The notes below the pieces were generated by a model. That model worked only from the letters and a program-made list of their open reading frames with translations, did no database searches and was not told the DNA's origin. The position numbers and the translations under genes were made by a program. A stretch of 64,000 nt of DNA from Cepaea nemoralis (lineage: Eukaryota > Mollusca > Gastropoda > Stylommatophora > Helicidae): contig JACEFZ010025130.1 in the NCBI GenBank assembly GCA_014155875.1, forward strand, positions 243,501-307,500, written 5' to 3'. Below are positions 1 through 11,300 of the stretch, in pieces (positions within the stretch are counted from its first letter, which is position 1; each line of letters begins with the position of its first letter).

Positions 1-195
1 GAATTGGAGAACTTGGTGACAACTGGTAAGATCGAAGGGAACAGACCAAGAGGAATACCTAGAAGCAAATACCTGGATGGCTTGGCCTCGTGGCATGGTC
101 GAGACAGAAACACAGAGCTGTTCCACGACTCTGGTGATCGAGTGAGATTGCAAAACATGACCGCCCACGCTTACCGGCATGGCACATGATGGATG
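1..195 (+). mobile_element. LINE-B 3' terminal fragment
   Basis: The last about 60 codons of a LINE ORF are readable and end at a stop near 189. The protein contains the arginine-rich block VTTGKIEGNRPRG followed by KYLDGLASWHGRDRNTELF and ends in AYRHGT. The same tail recurs at about 24.2 kb (+), 8.3-8.5 kb (-) and, degenerate, at 22.0, 28.2 and 39.9 kb. The 3' end runs into an ATGG-type microsatellite tail, as in RTE-like LINEs. The upstream part lies outside the window. Confidence 0.8.
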
Positions 196-197
196 GA

Positions 198-1975
198 TAA
201 TCAAAGATATGGAAACTAATCACCAGAAAAACGAATCCACAAAGTTTTTTTAAAAGAACTGAAGTCAATGAAACGAGGGCACCAACACAACACATATGGT
301 TTAAAAGACACAAATGGGAATGTGATAAATACCAATGAAGAAATGTGTAACACATGGAAAGAATATTTTGTTGAATTACTAAATTGTGAAGCTCCAAGTA
401 ACACTTTCCCACAGGAAGAGGTTCTAACGTGTGAACCACAAATTGAAGAACCTGTTTTTGAAGAAATCCTATATGTAATAACACGACTTAAAAACAATAA
501 GGCAACTGGGGCTTATGGAATTGCTGCTGAACTTATAAAGGCAGGTGGCCATGCATTACATCTAAAGCTATACGAACTAATAATAAAAATCTGGAGGACA
601 GAAGAAATACCCCATGATTGGAAAGAGTCAGTATTGATACCTATCTTTAAGAAAGGAGACAAGTTCCAATGTGAAAATTATAGAAGAATATCACTACTGT
701 CCACAAGCTATAAGATACTATCCGCAGTATTACTAAATAGATTAAAACCATATTCAGAAGACATATTATGTGACTACCACTCGGGTTTTAGACAAAGCAG
801 ATCAACAATAGATCAGATATTTATCTTACGACAAATAGCCGAGAAATATTGGGAATATAAAAGAGATCTCCATAACATTTTTGTGGATTTTAAAAAGGCT
901 TATGATAGTGTTCATGGTAATAGTCTATGGAATGCTATGCAGGAATTTGGAATACCAAGGAAGTTAATCAACATGACCAGACTATGCATAGAAGATACTT
1001 ATAATATAGTAACATATAAAGGCAGGAAATCAGACCCTTTCCAAATAACATATGGCTTGAAACAGGGTGCTCCTTTTCAATCTGGCTCTAGAGAAAGTTG
1101 TAAGGAAGATAACGGAGGAATGTGCTATTGAAGGAACATTCAGACTGCTTGGTTATGCAGATGATATAGATATTATAGGGGAAAACGAACAAAAGACATC
1201 GGAAATATTGTCTCACTTAAAGTGAAAAAAGCTCAACAAATGGGGCTGGTTATCAACCAAGATAAGACAGAATATATGGTAATTTCAAGAGAAAGAACGG
1301 CTAAAACTTCAGGCCACATACAAATAGATAACATGACCATTAAAAGAACGGAAACATACAAATACCTAGGTACAATCTTCAACTGCTACAGTATAACAAG
1401 GGAAGAAATACAAGCTAGAATAAACTTTGGAAATAAGATATACAATGCACTACAACATCTGCTAAATTCAAATGCGCTATCTCATAACACCAAGATCACA
1501 ATATGCAAAACACTGATCAGACCAGTTGTGCTGTATGGCTCTGAAACCTGGAGTACACTTAAAGGAGACGAAGCCTTGTTACAAACCTTTGAGAACAAAG
1601 TCTTAAGACGCATCTGTGGACCCATTAGGGATACAAAAGTGGAGAGTGGAAAAGAAGAAGCAAGAAAGACATTTATGATCCGTTTAAGTCCCCGCTAATC
1701 ACTGGTATCATGAAGGCTAATAGACTACAATGGCTGGGGCATATAGAAAGAATGGAAGATAATAGGGAAACAAAACTCGCTTACACTCAGGAAATAAATG
1801 ACTGTAGACCCCGAGGTAGACCAAGAAGACGGTGGAGAGATAATACATATACAGACCTACAAGCACTTGGAATCAGCGACTGGCATGAAAAGGTCAGCAA
1901 GAGAGACGAATGGAGACGGCTCGTATCTGCAGCAAAGAACCTCAATGGCTCGGAATGCTGAAGAAGGAGAGGAAG
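198..1975 (+). mobile_element. LINE-A copy 1, 5'-truncated and broken RT
   Basis: This is a defective reverse transcriptase of the family found nearly complete at 57.3-60.1 kb. Fragments cover 268-1131, 1222-1698 and 1710-1961. RT motifs in order are an NKATG block, GFRQSRSTIDQIFILRQ, FVDFKKAYDSVHG, GLKQG, the catalytic GYADDIDII (about 1150-1180) and the late LRRICGPIRDT block. Compared with the 57-kb copy, a short deletion just after GLKQG (about 1068) removes the conserved DALSPLLFN stretch and shifts frame; a stop interrupts at about 1222 and a further frameshift lies near 1690. It begins in the linker after the endonuclease, abutting the LINE-B tail, so it is a 5'-truncated insertion. 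The 3' end has a decayed GAA-rich tail. It cannot be active. Confidence 0.9.
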
Positions 1976-2164
1976 AATGGAAAATGGCCTTCTGCCAAAT
2001 CGCCCGCATATGTGTATGCACGATTACGAACGGCGTCCGTAAAATCTTCGTCACAGAGCTAGAGTTTTTCTGTAGGTTACAAAATGTAAGACGTTGCAGT
2101 TAATTTCATTTTAATACTGGGTAAACAGACGCACAATAATTGACTAGATCATACTAGATAGCAA

Positions 2165-2425
2165 GATAACTACCTAGATCATCATCAAGTGTTCTGCCAT
2201 CACACAAAGCGGTTCATGTCTCTCTACAGATCTCGGTTCTTAGTGTTTCGGATCCACGCTGCTGATGATAGTCCTTCATGCCGCTTTCTCCTTTTATCCA
2301 GCATCTTTTTACTTGGTCTGCCTCTGTCTCTCTCCCCCTTGGTCTTTCCAGTTGTCGCGATGCTCTTTAATGACTTCTTCTCATCACATGACCATAGAAA
2401 GCGTGTTGTCTCTTTCTTATTGGTA
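2165..2425 (-). mobile_element. Degenerate LINE 3' end fragment
   Basis: On the minus strand the sequence reads as a decayed LINE C-terminus, with a GHVMRR-like start, a basic GKTKGERDRGRPSKKM block and a tryptophan/arginine-rich ending. This is the usual layout after the RT domain in the LINEs of this window. Stops and frameshifts are frequent. It ends at the TATA/CTAG junction where the Helitron array begins. Confidence 0.55.
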
Positions 2426-2523
2426 TACTAGCTGACCCGGCCCGGCTTCGCCCAGGCCCTGGTGGGGAGCATCTCATTTAATTCATATAAGTAGTCATAT
2501 AAGTTCTCGTTCCCGTTACCGAC

Positions 2524-2525
2524 TA

Positions 2526-2576
<51 letters not shown>

Positions 2577-2660
2577 GACCCGGCCCGCTATCGCCCAGCT
2601 CCTGGTGTGGAGCATCTCATTTAATTCATATAAGTAGTCATATAGGTTCCCGTTCCCGAC

Positions 2661-2749
<89 letters not shown>

Positions 2750-2800
2750 GTCTGTCTGACCCTCCCTCTCTGTCTGTCTGTCTGTCTGCCTGTCTGTCTA
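2524..2800 (+). repeat. (CTGT)n microsatellites inside Helitron 3' modules
   Basis: Two CTGT tracts (about 2526-2577 and 2663-2800, the second lightly interrupted) each follow a copy of the module running from GACCCGGCCC to CCCGTTCCCGAC. The module-plus-microsatellite unit recurs at 4.94, 5.11, 5.23, 7.09, 7.22, 7.34, 7.51 and 7.63 kb. Confidence 0.95.
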
Positions 2801-2934
2801 ATCATTTATTGGTTGCAGTTAGAACAATCTAGATAAACGAAGACCAACTTACAAAAAGCATTAGAAAGAGCACTTGAAAGATCTTTACATCTTCCCCAAC
2901 AATTAACTTGGGTAAATGGAGCGGCGGCAGCAGC

Positions 2935-4292
2935 AGCAGCAGAAGAAGAAAAAGGAGGAGTAGGAGCTGGGAGGAGGAAGAGGGAGGTGGAGGAGGGAGG
3001 AGGAGGAGGAGGAGGGAGGAAGAGATAGGCGGAGAGAGGAGGAATAGGGAAGAGGAGGGAGGAGTAGGAGTAGGGAGGAAAAGGAGGGAGGAGGAGGGAT
3101 TAAGAGAGAGAGGAAGAGGAGGGAGGAGGAGGAGGTTGGAGGAGGGAGGAGGAGGAAGGAGGAGGGAGAAGGAGGGAGGAGGTAGAGGGAGGAGGAGAGA
3201 GGAGGAGGAGAGAAGAGGAGGAGGGAGGAGGAGGAGGGAGGAGGGGGATAAGGGAGGAGGAGGGGGAGAAGGGAGGAGGAGGAGGGAGGAGGAGGAGGGA
3301 GGAAGAGGGAGGAGGATGAGGGGGAAGGATGGAGGAGGGAGGAGGAGGAAGAAAAGAGGAAGAGAAGGGAGGAGTAGGGAGGAGGAGGGAGGAGGAGTGA
3401 TTAGGAGGATGAGGAGGGAGGAGGAGAGCAAGGAGGAGGAGGAGAAAGGAGGAGGAGGAAGAGGGAGGAGGAGGGAGGAAGGAGGAGGAGAAGGGGGAGG
3501 GGGAGGGGAGGAGGAGTAGGGAGGAGGAGGAAGAGGGAGGAGGAGGGAGGAGGAAGAGGGAGGAGGAAGGAGGAGGGAGGATGAGGGAGGAGAATAACGC
3601 AGGAGGGGGAGGAGGAGGGAGGAGGAGAGTGAGAAGGAGGGAGATGGAGGAGGAGGGAGGAGGAGGGAGGAGGAGGAGAAAGGAGGGAGGAGGCGGAGGG
3701 AGGAGGAGGAGGGAGGAGGAGGGAGGAGGTAGAGGGAGGAGGAGGAGGGAGGTGGGAGGAGAAGGAGGGGGAGGAGGAGGAGGGAGGATGAGGAGGGAGG
3801 AGGAGGAAGAGGGAGGAGGAGGGATGTTAAGGGAGGAGGAGGAAGAGGGAGGAGGAGGGATGTGGAGGGAGGAGGAGGTAGAGGGAGGAGGAGAAGGGAG
3901 GGGGAGGGATGAGGAGGGAGGAGGACAGGGAGGAGGAGGGAGGAGGAAGGAGGAGTAAGGGGAGGAGGAGGAGGTAGGAGGAGGGAGAAAAGGGAGGAGA
4001 AGGAGGAGGAGGAGGGATGAGGGGAGGACGTAGGAGGAGGAGGGAGGAGGAGGGAGTAGGAGGAGAAGGAGGAGAAGGGAGGAGGAAGGAAGAGGAGTGA
4101 TTAGGAAGAGGGAGGAGGGCGAGGAGCTAGGAGGAGGAAGAGGAAGGAGGAGGAAGGAGGAGGAGGAAGGAGGAGGAAGAGGGAGGAGGAGGGAGGAGGA
4201 GGAGGAGAAAGAGGGAGGAGGAGGATGGAGAGGGGGAGGGGAAGAGGAAGAGGGTAGGAGGAGGAGGGGAGAGGAGGAGGAGGAGGATTATA
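2935..4292 (+). repeat. (AGG)n polypurine tract, about 1.36 kb
   Basis: The plus strand is almost pure purine: AGG/GGA/GAG trinucleotides with scattered A-rich interruptions. It starts in a short AGC/GGC run and ends at an AT-rich block containing TAACGCATATGCCTGTAG. Long open frames here (R/E/G-rich on plus, P/S/L-rich on minus) are shadows of the trinucleotide. The tract lies inside Helitron unit 1 and has a counterpart in unit 2. Confidence 0.95.
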
Positions 4293-5035
4293 ACGCATAT
4301 GCCTGTAGATAACTGCAGCGAAAAGGTGGGTCTGTCTATCTATCTGACCCGGCGTGGCTTCGCCCAGCTCCTGGCGGGTAGCGTCTCATTAAATTCATAC
4401 AACAAAATAAAGTAACTTAAAAGAATGTCCTTCCACACACCATCCATTATTTCTAATGAAAACCGTTTCTAATCACCTGCATGACTGTAGATAACTTCGT
4501 AAGCATAAAAAGATGAGTTACAATGTTATGCATTATGCATTATTTTTATGAAAACTTTGAAAATGCCTTAAAGATTGTATCATTATTTATTATAACTCAT
4601 ATGCCGGTACATAACTATAGACAAAGAGTTTATAAATCTTTGTAAACGATGCAACAATATGACTATAAGTTATACAGCAATGTTATTAAAAGTTATGCCC
4701 CTTGAAATAACTTTTCTAGAGTTAAGTCCCCTCGCTGTATATAAATTATAATGTAAAATGAAAAATTAAATAATATTAAGTAAGCAGCCGATTTCACACT
4801 AATAAAATACCACATTTGGCTGCGCTTGAGTGAAAGGAAGACGTGTAGAAAATTGCATCTCAATCGGATGGGCCGTTCGCGAATGCATAAAGGACATACA
4901 GACATACAGACGGAGATTGCCTTTTATATATAAGATACTAGCTGACCCGGCCCGGTTTCGCCCAGACCTTGGTGGGGAGCATCTCATTTAATTCATATAA
5001 GTAGTCATATAAGTTCCCGTTCCCGTTACCGACTA

Positions 5036-5036
<1 letters not shown>

Positions 5037-5106
<70 letters not shown>

Positions 5107-5313
5107 GACCCGGCCGGGCATCGCCCAGCTCCTGGTGTGGAGCATCTCATTTAATTCATATAAGTAGTCATATAAGCTCACGTTCCCGTTCCCGACTATC
5201 TGTCTGTCTGTCTGTCTATCTGTCTGTCTGATCCGGCCCGGCTTCGCCCAGCCCCTGATGGGGAGCATCTCATTTAATTCATATAAGTAGTCATATAAGT
5301 TCCCGTTCCCGAC

Positions 5314-5366
<53 letters not shown>

Positions 5367-5367
5367 T

Positions 5368-5406
<39 letters not shown>

Positions 5407-5425
5407 GCCTGTCTGTCTGTCTAAT
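5037..5425 (+). repeat. (CTGT)n microsatellites of Helitron unit 2
   Basis: Three CTGT runs (about 5037-5108, 5200-5231 and 5313-5424, the last with single T and C interruptions) are separated by copies of the Helitron 3' module. Apparent minus-strand RQTDRQTD polypeptides are shadows of the repeat. Confidence 0.95.
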
Positions 5426-5559
5426 CATTTATTGGTTGCAGTTAGAACAACCTTAGATAAACGAAGACCAACTTACAAAAAGCATTAGAAAGAGCACTTG
5501 AAAGATCTTTACATCTTCCCCAACAATTAACTTGGGTAAATGGAGCAGCGGCAGCAGCA

Positions 5560-6525
5560 GCAGAAGAAGAAGAAAAAGGAGGAGTAGAAGCTGGGAGGAG
5601 GAAGAGGGAGGTGGAGGAGGGAGGAGGAGGGAGGAGTAGGAGGGAGGAAGAGATAGGCGGGGAGAGGAGGAGGAGGGAAGAGGAGGGAGGAGGAAGGAGG
5701 AGGAGTAGTAGGGAGGAGGAGGGATTAGGAGGAAGAGAGAGGAGGAGGAGGGAGGAGGAGGAGGAGGAAGGAGGAGGATGAGGGAGGAGGAGGAGGGAGG
5801 AGGAGGTGGGAGGAGGAGGGGAGGAGGAGGGGGGAGGAAGAGGGAGGAGGAGCGAAGAGGGTGGAGGAGGGAGGAGGAAGAGGGAGGAGGAAGAGGGAGG
5901 AGGAAGGAGAAGGAGGAGGAGGAGGCAGGAGAAGAACGCAGGAGGAGGAGGGGGAGGAGGAGGGAGGAGGAGGGAGATGGAGGAGGGAGGGGAGGGAGGA
6001 GGAGGGAGGAGGAGGAGGGAGGAGGAAGAGGGAGAAGGAGGAGGGAGAAGGAGGAGAAGGAGGGGGAGGAGGAGGAGGGAGGATGAGGAGGAAGAGGGAG
6101 GAGGAGGGACGTGGAGGGAGGAGGGAGGAGGACGAAGGAGGTAGAGGGAGGAGGAGGGAGGAGGAGAGAGGAGGAGAAGGGAGGAGGAGAGGGAGGAAGA
6201 GGGAGGAGGAGGGAGGAGAAGGAGGAGGAGGGAGGAAGAGGTAGTAGAAGGAGGAGGGGGAGGACGTAGGAGGAGGAGAAGGGAATAGGAGGAGAGAGGA
6301 GGAGAAGGGAGGAGGAAGGAAGAGGAGTGATTAGGAGGAGGGAGGAGGGCGAGGAGGCAGTAGGAGGAAGAGGGAGAAAGAGGGAGGAGGAGGAAAGAGG
6401 AGGAGGAAGGAGGAGGAGGGAGGAGGAGGAGAAAGAGGGAAGAGGAGGATGGAGGAGGGAGAGGGAGGAGGGGGAGGGGAAGAGGAAGAGGGTAGGAGGT
6501 GGAGGAGGGGAGAGGAGGAGGAGGA
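5560..6525 (+). repeat. (AGG)n polypurine tract, about 0.97 kb
   Basis: Purine-only plus strand of AGG/GAG triplets with the same flanks as the tract in unit 1 (a GCAGCAGC run on the left, TATAACGCATATGCCTGTAG on the right). Length and interruptions differ from unit 1, so the two tracts have drifted since the duplication. ORFs on both strands are low-complexity shadows. Confidence 0.95.
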
Positions 6526-7085
6526 ATATAACGCATATGCCTGTAGATTTAATAATGGCTGAAGTTGTTCCAAGTCTTCTTAGAGTTGGCGACAATGTAA
6601 AGAAATATAAAATCTTCAACCTTGATAGAGATAAGGTAACTATTAATTTATTTATTCTTTAAGCATAAAAATATGAGTTACAATGTTATGCATTATGCAT
6701 TATTTTTATGAAAACTTTGAAAATGCCTTAAAGATTGTATCATTATTTATTATAACTCATATGCCGGTACATAACTATGGACAAAGAGTTTATAAATCTT
6801 TGAAAATTGATGCCACAATATGACTATAAGATATACAGAAAAGTTATTCCCCTTGAAATAACTTTTACAGAGTTAAGTCCCCTGAAATATATGAAATTAT
6901 AATGAAAAATGAAAAATGAAATAATATTGGGTAAGCAGCCGATTTCACACTAAAAAATATGACAGTTGGCAGCGCTGGAATGAGAGGAAGACGTGTAGAA
7001 AATTTCATCTCAATCGGATGGACCGTTCGCGAGCGCATAAAGGACATACAGACATACCCACACACATCCTGTTTTATATATAAGA

Positions 7086-7186
7086 CTAGCTGACCCTGCC
7101 CGGCTTCGCCCAGACCCTGGTGGGGAGCATCTCATTTAATTCATATAAGTAGTCATATAAGTTCTCGTTCCCGTTACCGACTGACT

Positions 7187-7219
<33 letters not shown>

Positions 7220-7435
7220 ACCCGGCCCAGCATTGCCCAGCTCCTGGTGTGGAGCATCTCATTTAATTCATATAAGTAGTCATATAAGTTCCCGTTCCCG
7301 ACTGTCTATCTGTCTGTCTATCTGTCTGTCTATCTGTCTGCCTGACCCTGCCCGGCTTCGCCCAGTCCTGGGTGGGGAGCATCTCATTTAATTCATATAA
7401 GTAGTCATATAAGTTCCCGTTCCCGTTACCGACTA

Positions 7436-7510
<75 letters not shown>

Positions 7511-8309
7511 GACCCGGCATCGCCCAGCTCCTGGTGTGAAGCATCTCATTTAATTTATATAAGTAGTCATATAAGTTCCTGTTCCCGACTGTCTATCTGT
7601 CTGTCCTGTCTGTCTATCTGTCTGCCTGACCCTGTCCGGCTTCGCCCAGTCCCTGGTGGGGAGCATCTCATTTAATTCATATAAGTAGTCATATAAGTTC
7701 TCATTAAATTCATACAACAAAAAAGTAACTTAAAAGAATGTCCTTCCACACACCATCCATTATTTTTAATGAAAACTCTTTCTAATCACCTGCATGACTA
7801 CAGTAACTTCTTAAGCAAAAAAAGATGTTACAATGTTATGCATTGTGCATTATTTTTATGAAAACTTTGAAAATGCCTTACAGATTGTATCATTATTTAT
7901 TATAACTCATATGCCGGTACATAACTATGGACAAAGAGTTTATAAATCTTTGAAAACGATGCCACAATATGACTATAAGTTATACAGAAAAGTTATGCCC
8001 CTTGAAATAACTTTTACAGAGTTAGGTCCCCTGAGATATATGAAATTATAATGAAAAATGAAATAATACTGAGTAAGCAGGCGATTTCACACTAACAAAA
8101 TATCACAGTTGGCAGCACTGGAATGAAAGGAAGGCGTGTAGAAAATTTCATCTCAATCGGATGGGCCGTTCGCGAACAAATAAAGGACATACATACATAC
8201 ATACATACATACATACATACATACATACATACATACATACATACATACATACATACATACATACATACATACATACATACAGACAGACGATCCTAATTTA
8301 TATATAAGA
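7086..8309 (-). mobile_element. Non-autonomous Helitron, unit 3 (no AGG tract)
   Basis: Its minus-strand 3' end CTAG (7086-7089) abuts the 5' TC of unit 2 with no base between them, a perfect head-to-tail joint. The minus-strand 5' end is at 8309, preceded by host A. It has five copies of the 3' module (about 7090, 7217, 7344, 7511, 7628) and lacks the AGG tract and the unique block of units 1-2. Its 5' region carries an ACAT expansion. No ORF. Confidence 0.75.
8187..8281 (+). repeat. (ACAT)n microsatellite
   Basis: About 23 ACAT repeats lie where units 1 and 2 have only two or three copies of GACATACA, so the expansion is private to Helitron unit 3. The minus-strand MYVCMYVC ORFs are shadows. 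Confidence 0.97.
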
Positions 8310-8319
8310 TAATGTGCTA

Positions 8320-11300
8320 GTTTCATTAACCTCTTTCCATCCATCATGTGTCATGCCGATAAGCGTGGGCGGTCATGTTTTGCCATCTTACTAGATCACC
8401 AGAGTCGTGGATCAGCTCTGTGTTTCTGTCTCGACCATGTCACGTGGCCAAGCCATCCAGGTATTTACTTCTTGGTCTTACCCTTGGTCTCTTCCCTTCG
8501 ATCTTGCCAGTTGTCACCATGTTCTCCAATTCATTTCTTCTCATAACATGCCCAACAAATTTTGACTGTCTACGTATGTCTATAATCGGTTTGGGGGGTA
8601 CGGGGTGTCAGGCATTGGTAGCACCTTTGGTAAGGATGGCTCTCATGTCCTTTCAGGACCCATCCCCCACTGGTCCAAGTCTGACACCCAGCTCGTGCCT
8701 GTGGCTCCTAGTAGCTGTCAGCATGCGACAGCGGCCACCCCCCGGGCAACAGCTGTGAGAGGCTGGCTAAACCAGGCATGGGTATCCGATTTGGTGTCAA
8801 ACCAAGAGGTAAACTAGGGTATGCCTACCCAGCATGTGAAGACAGGATTCGGCAGACTGCGCGGAAGAAATCATTCCTGATTCAACGGGCAAGACGGCGT
8901 TTACCTGCAAAGCGTTGTGGAACGTAATGAGCACGGCAAGGCACGTAGAGCGCCCTGGTCATCCACTGCACCTGTATTCGTCTCCAATCGTCTCGACTTG
9001 TCTTGCCACTGGACTCAGATGGACTCAGGCGAGAGAGTGAGGTCGACGAATTGCGCAACTCTTCCTCACTTTAATCCAAGTCATCGCGCAAGTCATTCTT
9101 CATCCAACAGCGAACTGCGTTGTGGTAAACGCTCCCAAGGTGGCCAGAGGAAACGTTTTAAAGACACTCTGAAAAGTTCACTGAATGCTTTTGGAATTCA
9201 TCATGACACCTGGGAGGCTGCAGCCAGAGACCGAAATTCGTGGCGTGCATCATTGCGCAAAGGTGCAGTCATATGTGAGGCAACCAGGACTGCAAGAGCT
9301 GTGAAGAAAAGGCAGGACAGAAAAACCACTGCAGGAAATCCTCCTCCAGAGACGTCAAGCATTCTTTGTCCACATTGTCAAAGAACATTTCGAGCCAAAA
9401 TAGGCCTTATCAGCCATCTTAGAACTCACGGCTCCACACCTTCAACCCCACTGGATGAAATGAATGGTCATCATCATTCTTGATGGACAAACAACATAAT
9501 CGGTTTACGATCGTTATTTGTTTCTTGAAGGACTAGTTCATTGGTTTTTCTGTCTTTCAACGGTATATTTTGCATTTTCCTCAGAAACAACATTTCCACA
9601 ACCATCAGATGTTTTGTCAGCTTGTCTGCTCATTGTCCACGCTTTACATCCATATAAAAGTACAGGTTCTATGTAGCACTTCAACATTCTTTTTCTCGTT
9701 TCAATTGATATCATTTTATTGGTCATTAAGTTCTTCATCTTGCAAAAGGCTACCTTCGCAATGGTAATTTTTTTTTCTAATCTCTTCAAGGCATCTCCCA
9801 TCAGATGTTGTGACTGTTCCGAGATAGATGTACCGATTCACTTGTCTAAGAATATGCCCATTTACTTGTATATTACATTGTGGTATTTCTTCCTTCCTTC
9901 GTGACGACCATAATCTGTGTCTTCTTACAATTCAATTCCGCAATGCAACAACCGCATCTAATTAATGTTGCAGGTCCTGTTCATTGCCGGCAATCAAGAC
10001 TGTATAATCTGCATATCTAATGTTATTGACGTATCGTCCTCAATTGTTGATTCCTTCCATATCTTCTATATTTCTGAAAATATTTTCACTGTACAGTGAA
10101 AAAAGATCTGGAGACATTACACATCCATGTCTCACACCTCTCTTAATAGGCTGATACTGAGCTACTTCATTATCAATTCTTATGGCAGCGTAGTCTTTCC
10201 AATATATGTTTTTTTCCATCAATTTGTAGATCTTCAAGCATCCTTATCATATCGACATGTCTCACTTTATCGAAAGCCTTTGTGTAGCAAAGGTGTAGAT
10301 CTTTGATTTACTTCTATAGAACGTTCAATTACTGTTCTCAGTATATACACAGCATTTACTGTGCCCTTGCCTTCTATAAATCCACATTGTTCCTCTCCTA
10401 TTTCAGGATTGTATTTTCTTCCTAATTCTTTGCATGATAATTCTTAGCAAAATCTTCATGATGTGACCCATTATACTAATTGTTCGATATTGATCAAATT
10501 CCAAGGTTCCACATTTCTTTGGGATTGCAATAAATACAGAATTACATAATTCATGAGATCTATCTCCAGTATCATATATTGTATTTAAGAGTCTGGTAAC
10601 TTTATCTATTCCGTATTCTTCTAAAGCATTAATCATTTCTGTTGTGCTGTCTGAACCGGGTGTCTTGCCAGTTTTCATATGGGTAAGAGCATTTTGAACC
10701 TCCGTCTTCAAAATTGATGGTTCTTCATTATTATTTTGAATATCATACTGTTCTTCTATGTTATCATCACAAAGGTTTTTCACATAATCTGACCATACAT
10801 GTAAAATCTGATCTTTGTCTGTTATGATTTTTTCCAGCTTTTGTCTTTTAGGCATCCTGCTGATGTATGTCTTCTTTGATTAGTAAGCTCCTGAATTCTT
10901 TTGTGCATTCGTTTGGTATTGTTACTATCGTCTTTTTTCTAAATTTCTATGCAAATTTTTCTCGAGCAATGCTTTTTTTTACCTCCTTACAAAATATTCT
11001 GACTTTTCTGTGAATTTCTTTATATTTGGCAGGATTATTTTTGTTCTGTCTTCTTGTTTCCATTAGTTATACAATTGCTTCAGTCATCCATGTCTGACGA
11101 CCCACTTTCTTTAAGTTCGGAATAGATTTTTCTGCAGCTAAACTGATTGAATTCTCCAATATTTCCCATTGATCATCCACATCTTTAAATAGGATCTCTA
11201 GATCAGATAATATATCAAATGTGTTCTTTACTTCTATGTTAAAATTATCTTGTATTTGTTTATCAGTTTTCAATTTGCACAAATCATATTTAGTATTTCC

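Larger units (their letters stand above)
2428..4935 (-). mobile_element. Non-autonomous Helitron, unit 1 of a head-to-tail array
   Basis: Read on the minus strand the unit starts TCTTATATATAAAAGG and ends GGGTCAGCTAG, followed by a host T. That matches the Helitron rule 5'-TC...CTRR-3' inserted between A and T. It encodes no Rep/helicase, so it is non-autonomous. From 5' to 3' (minus) it holds a conserved 5' region of about 500 bp (4430-4935), a kilobase CCT tract (AGG on plus), a short unique block (2800-2930), then two copies of a 3' module each with a (CTGT)n microsatellite. The microsatellite-in-element architecture is known for DINE-1/pearl-type Helitrons. No terminal inverted repeats are present, as expected. 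Confidence 0.75.
4938..7085 (-). mobile_element. Non-autonomous Helitron, unit 2 of the array
   Basis: Same layout as unit 1: minus-strand 5' TCTTATATATAAAAC at 7085, ending CTAG at 4938. The junction with unit 1 is CTAG-TA-TC (two intervening bases). It has three tandem copies of the 3' module with CTGT microsatellites (4938-5425), a block with CATTTATTGGTTGCAG shared with unit 1, an AGG tract, and the conserved 5' region (6650-7085), close to the same region of unit 1. No coding capacity. Confidence 0.75.

Noticed and set aside
2829..6536. Long open frames of 200-390 codons rich in P/S/L or R/E/G.
   Set aside because: They are translations of AGG/CCT trinucleotide tracts, open on both strands and in several frames; no start context, domain or splice signal.
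8917..9483. A 188-codon frame as a stand-alone zinc-finger gene.
   Set aside because: Only the last about 120 codons are protein-like, and they are the C-terminus of LINE-E; the first part is LINE 5'-UTR-like DNA in an accidental frame.
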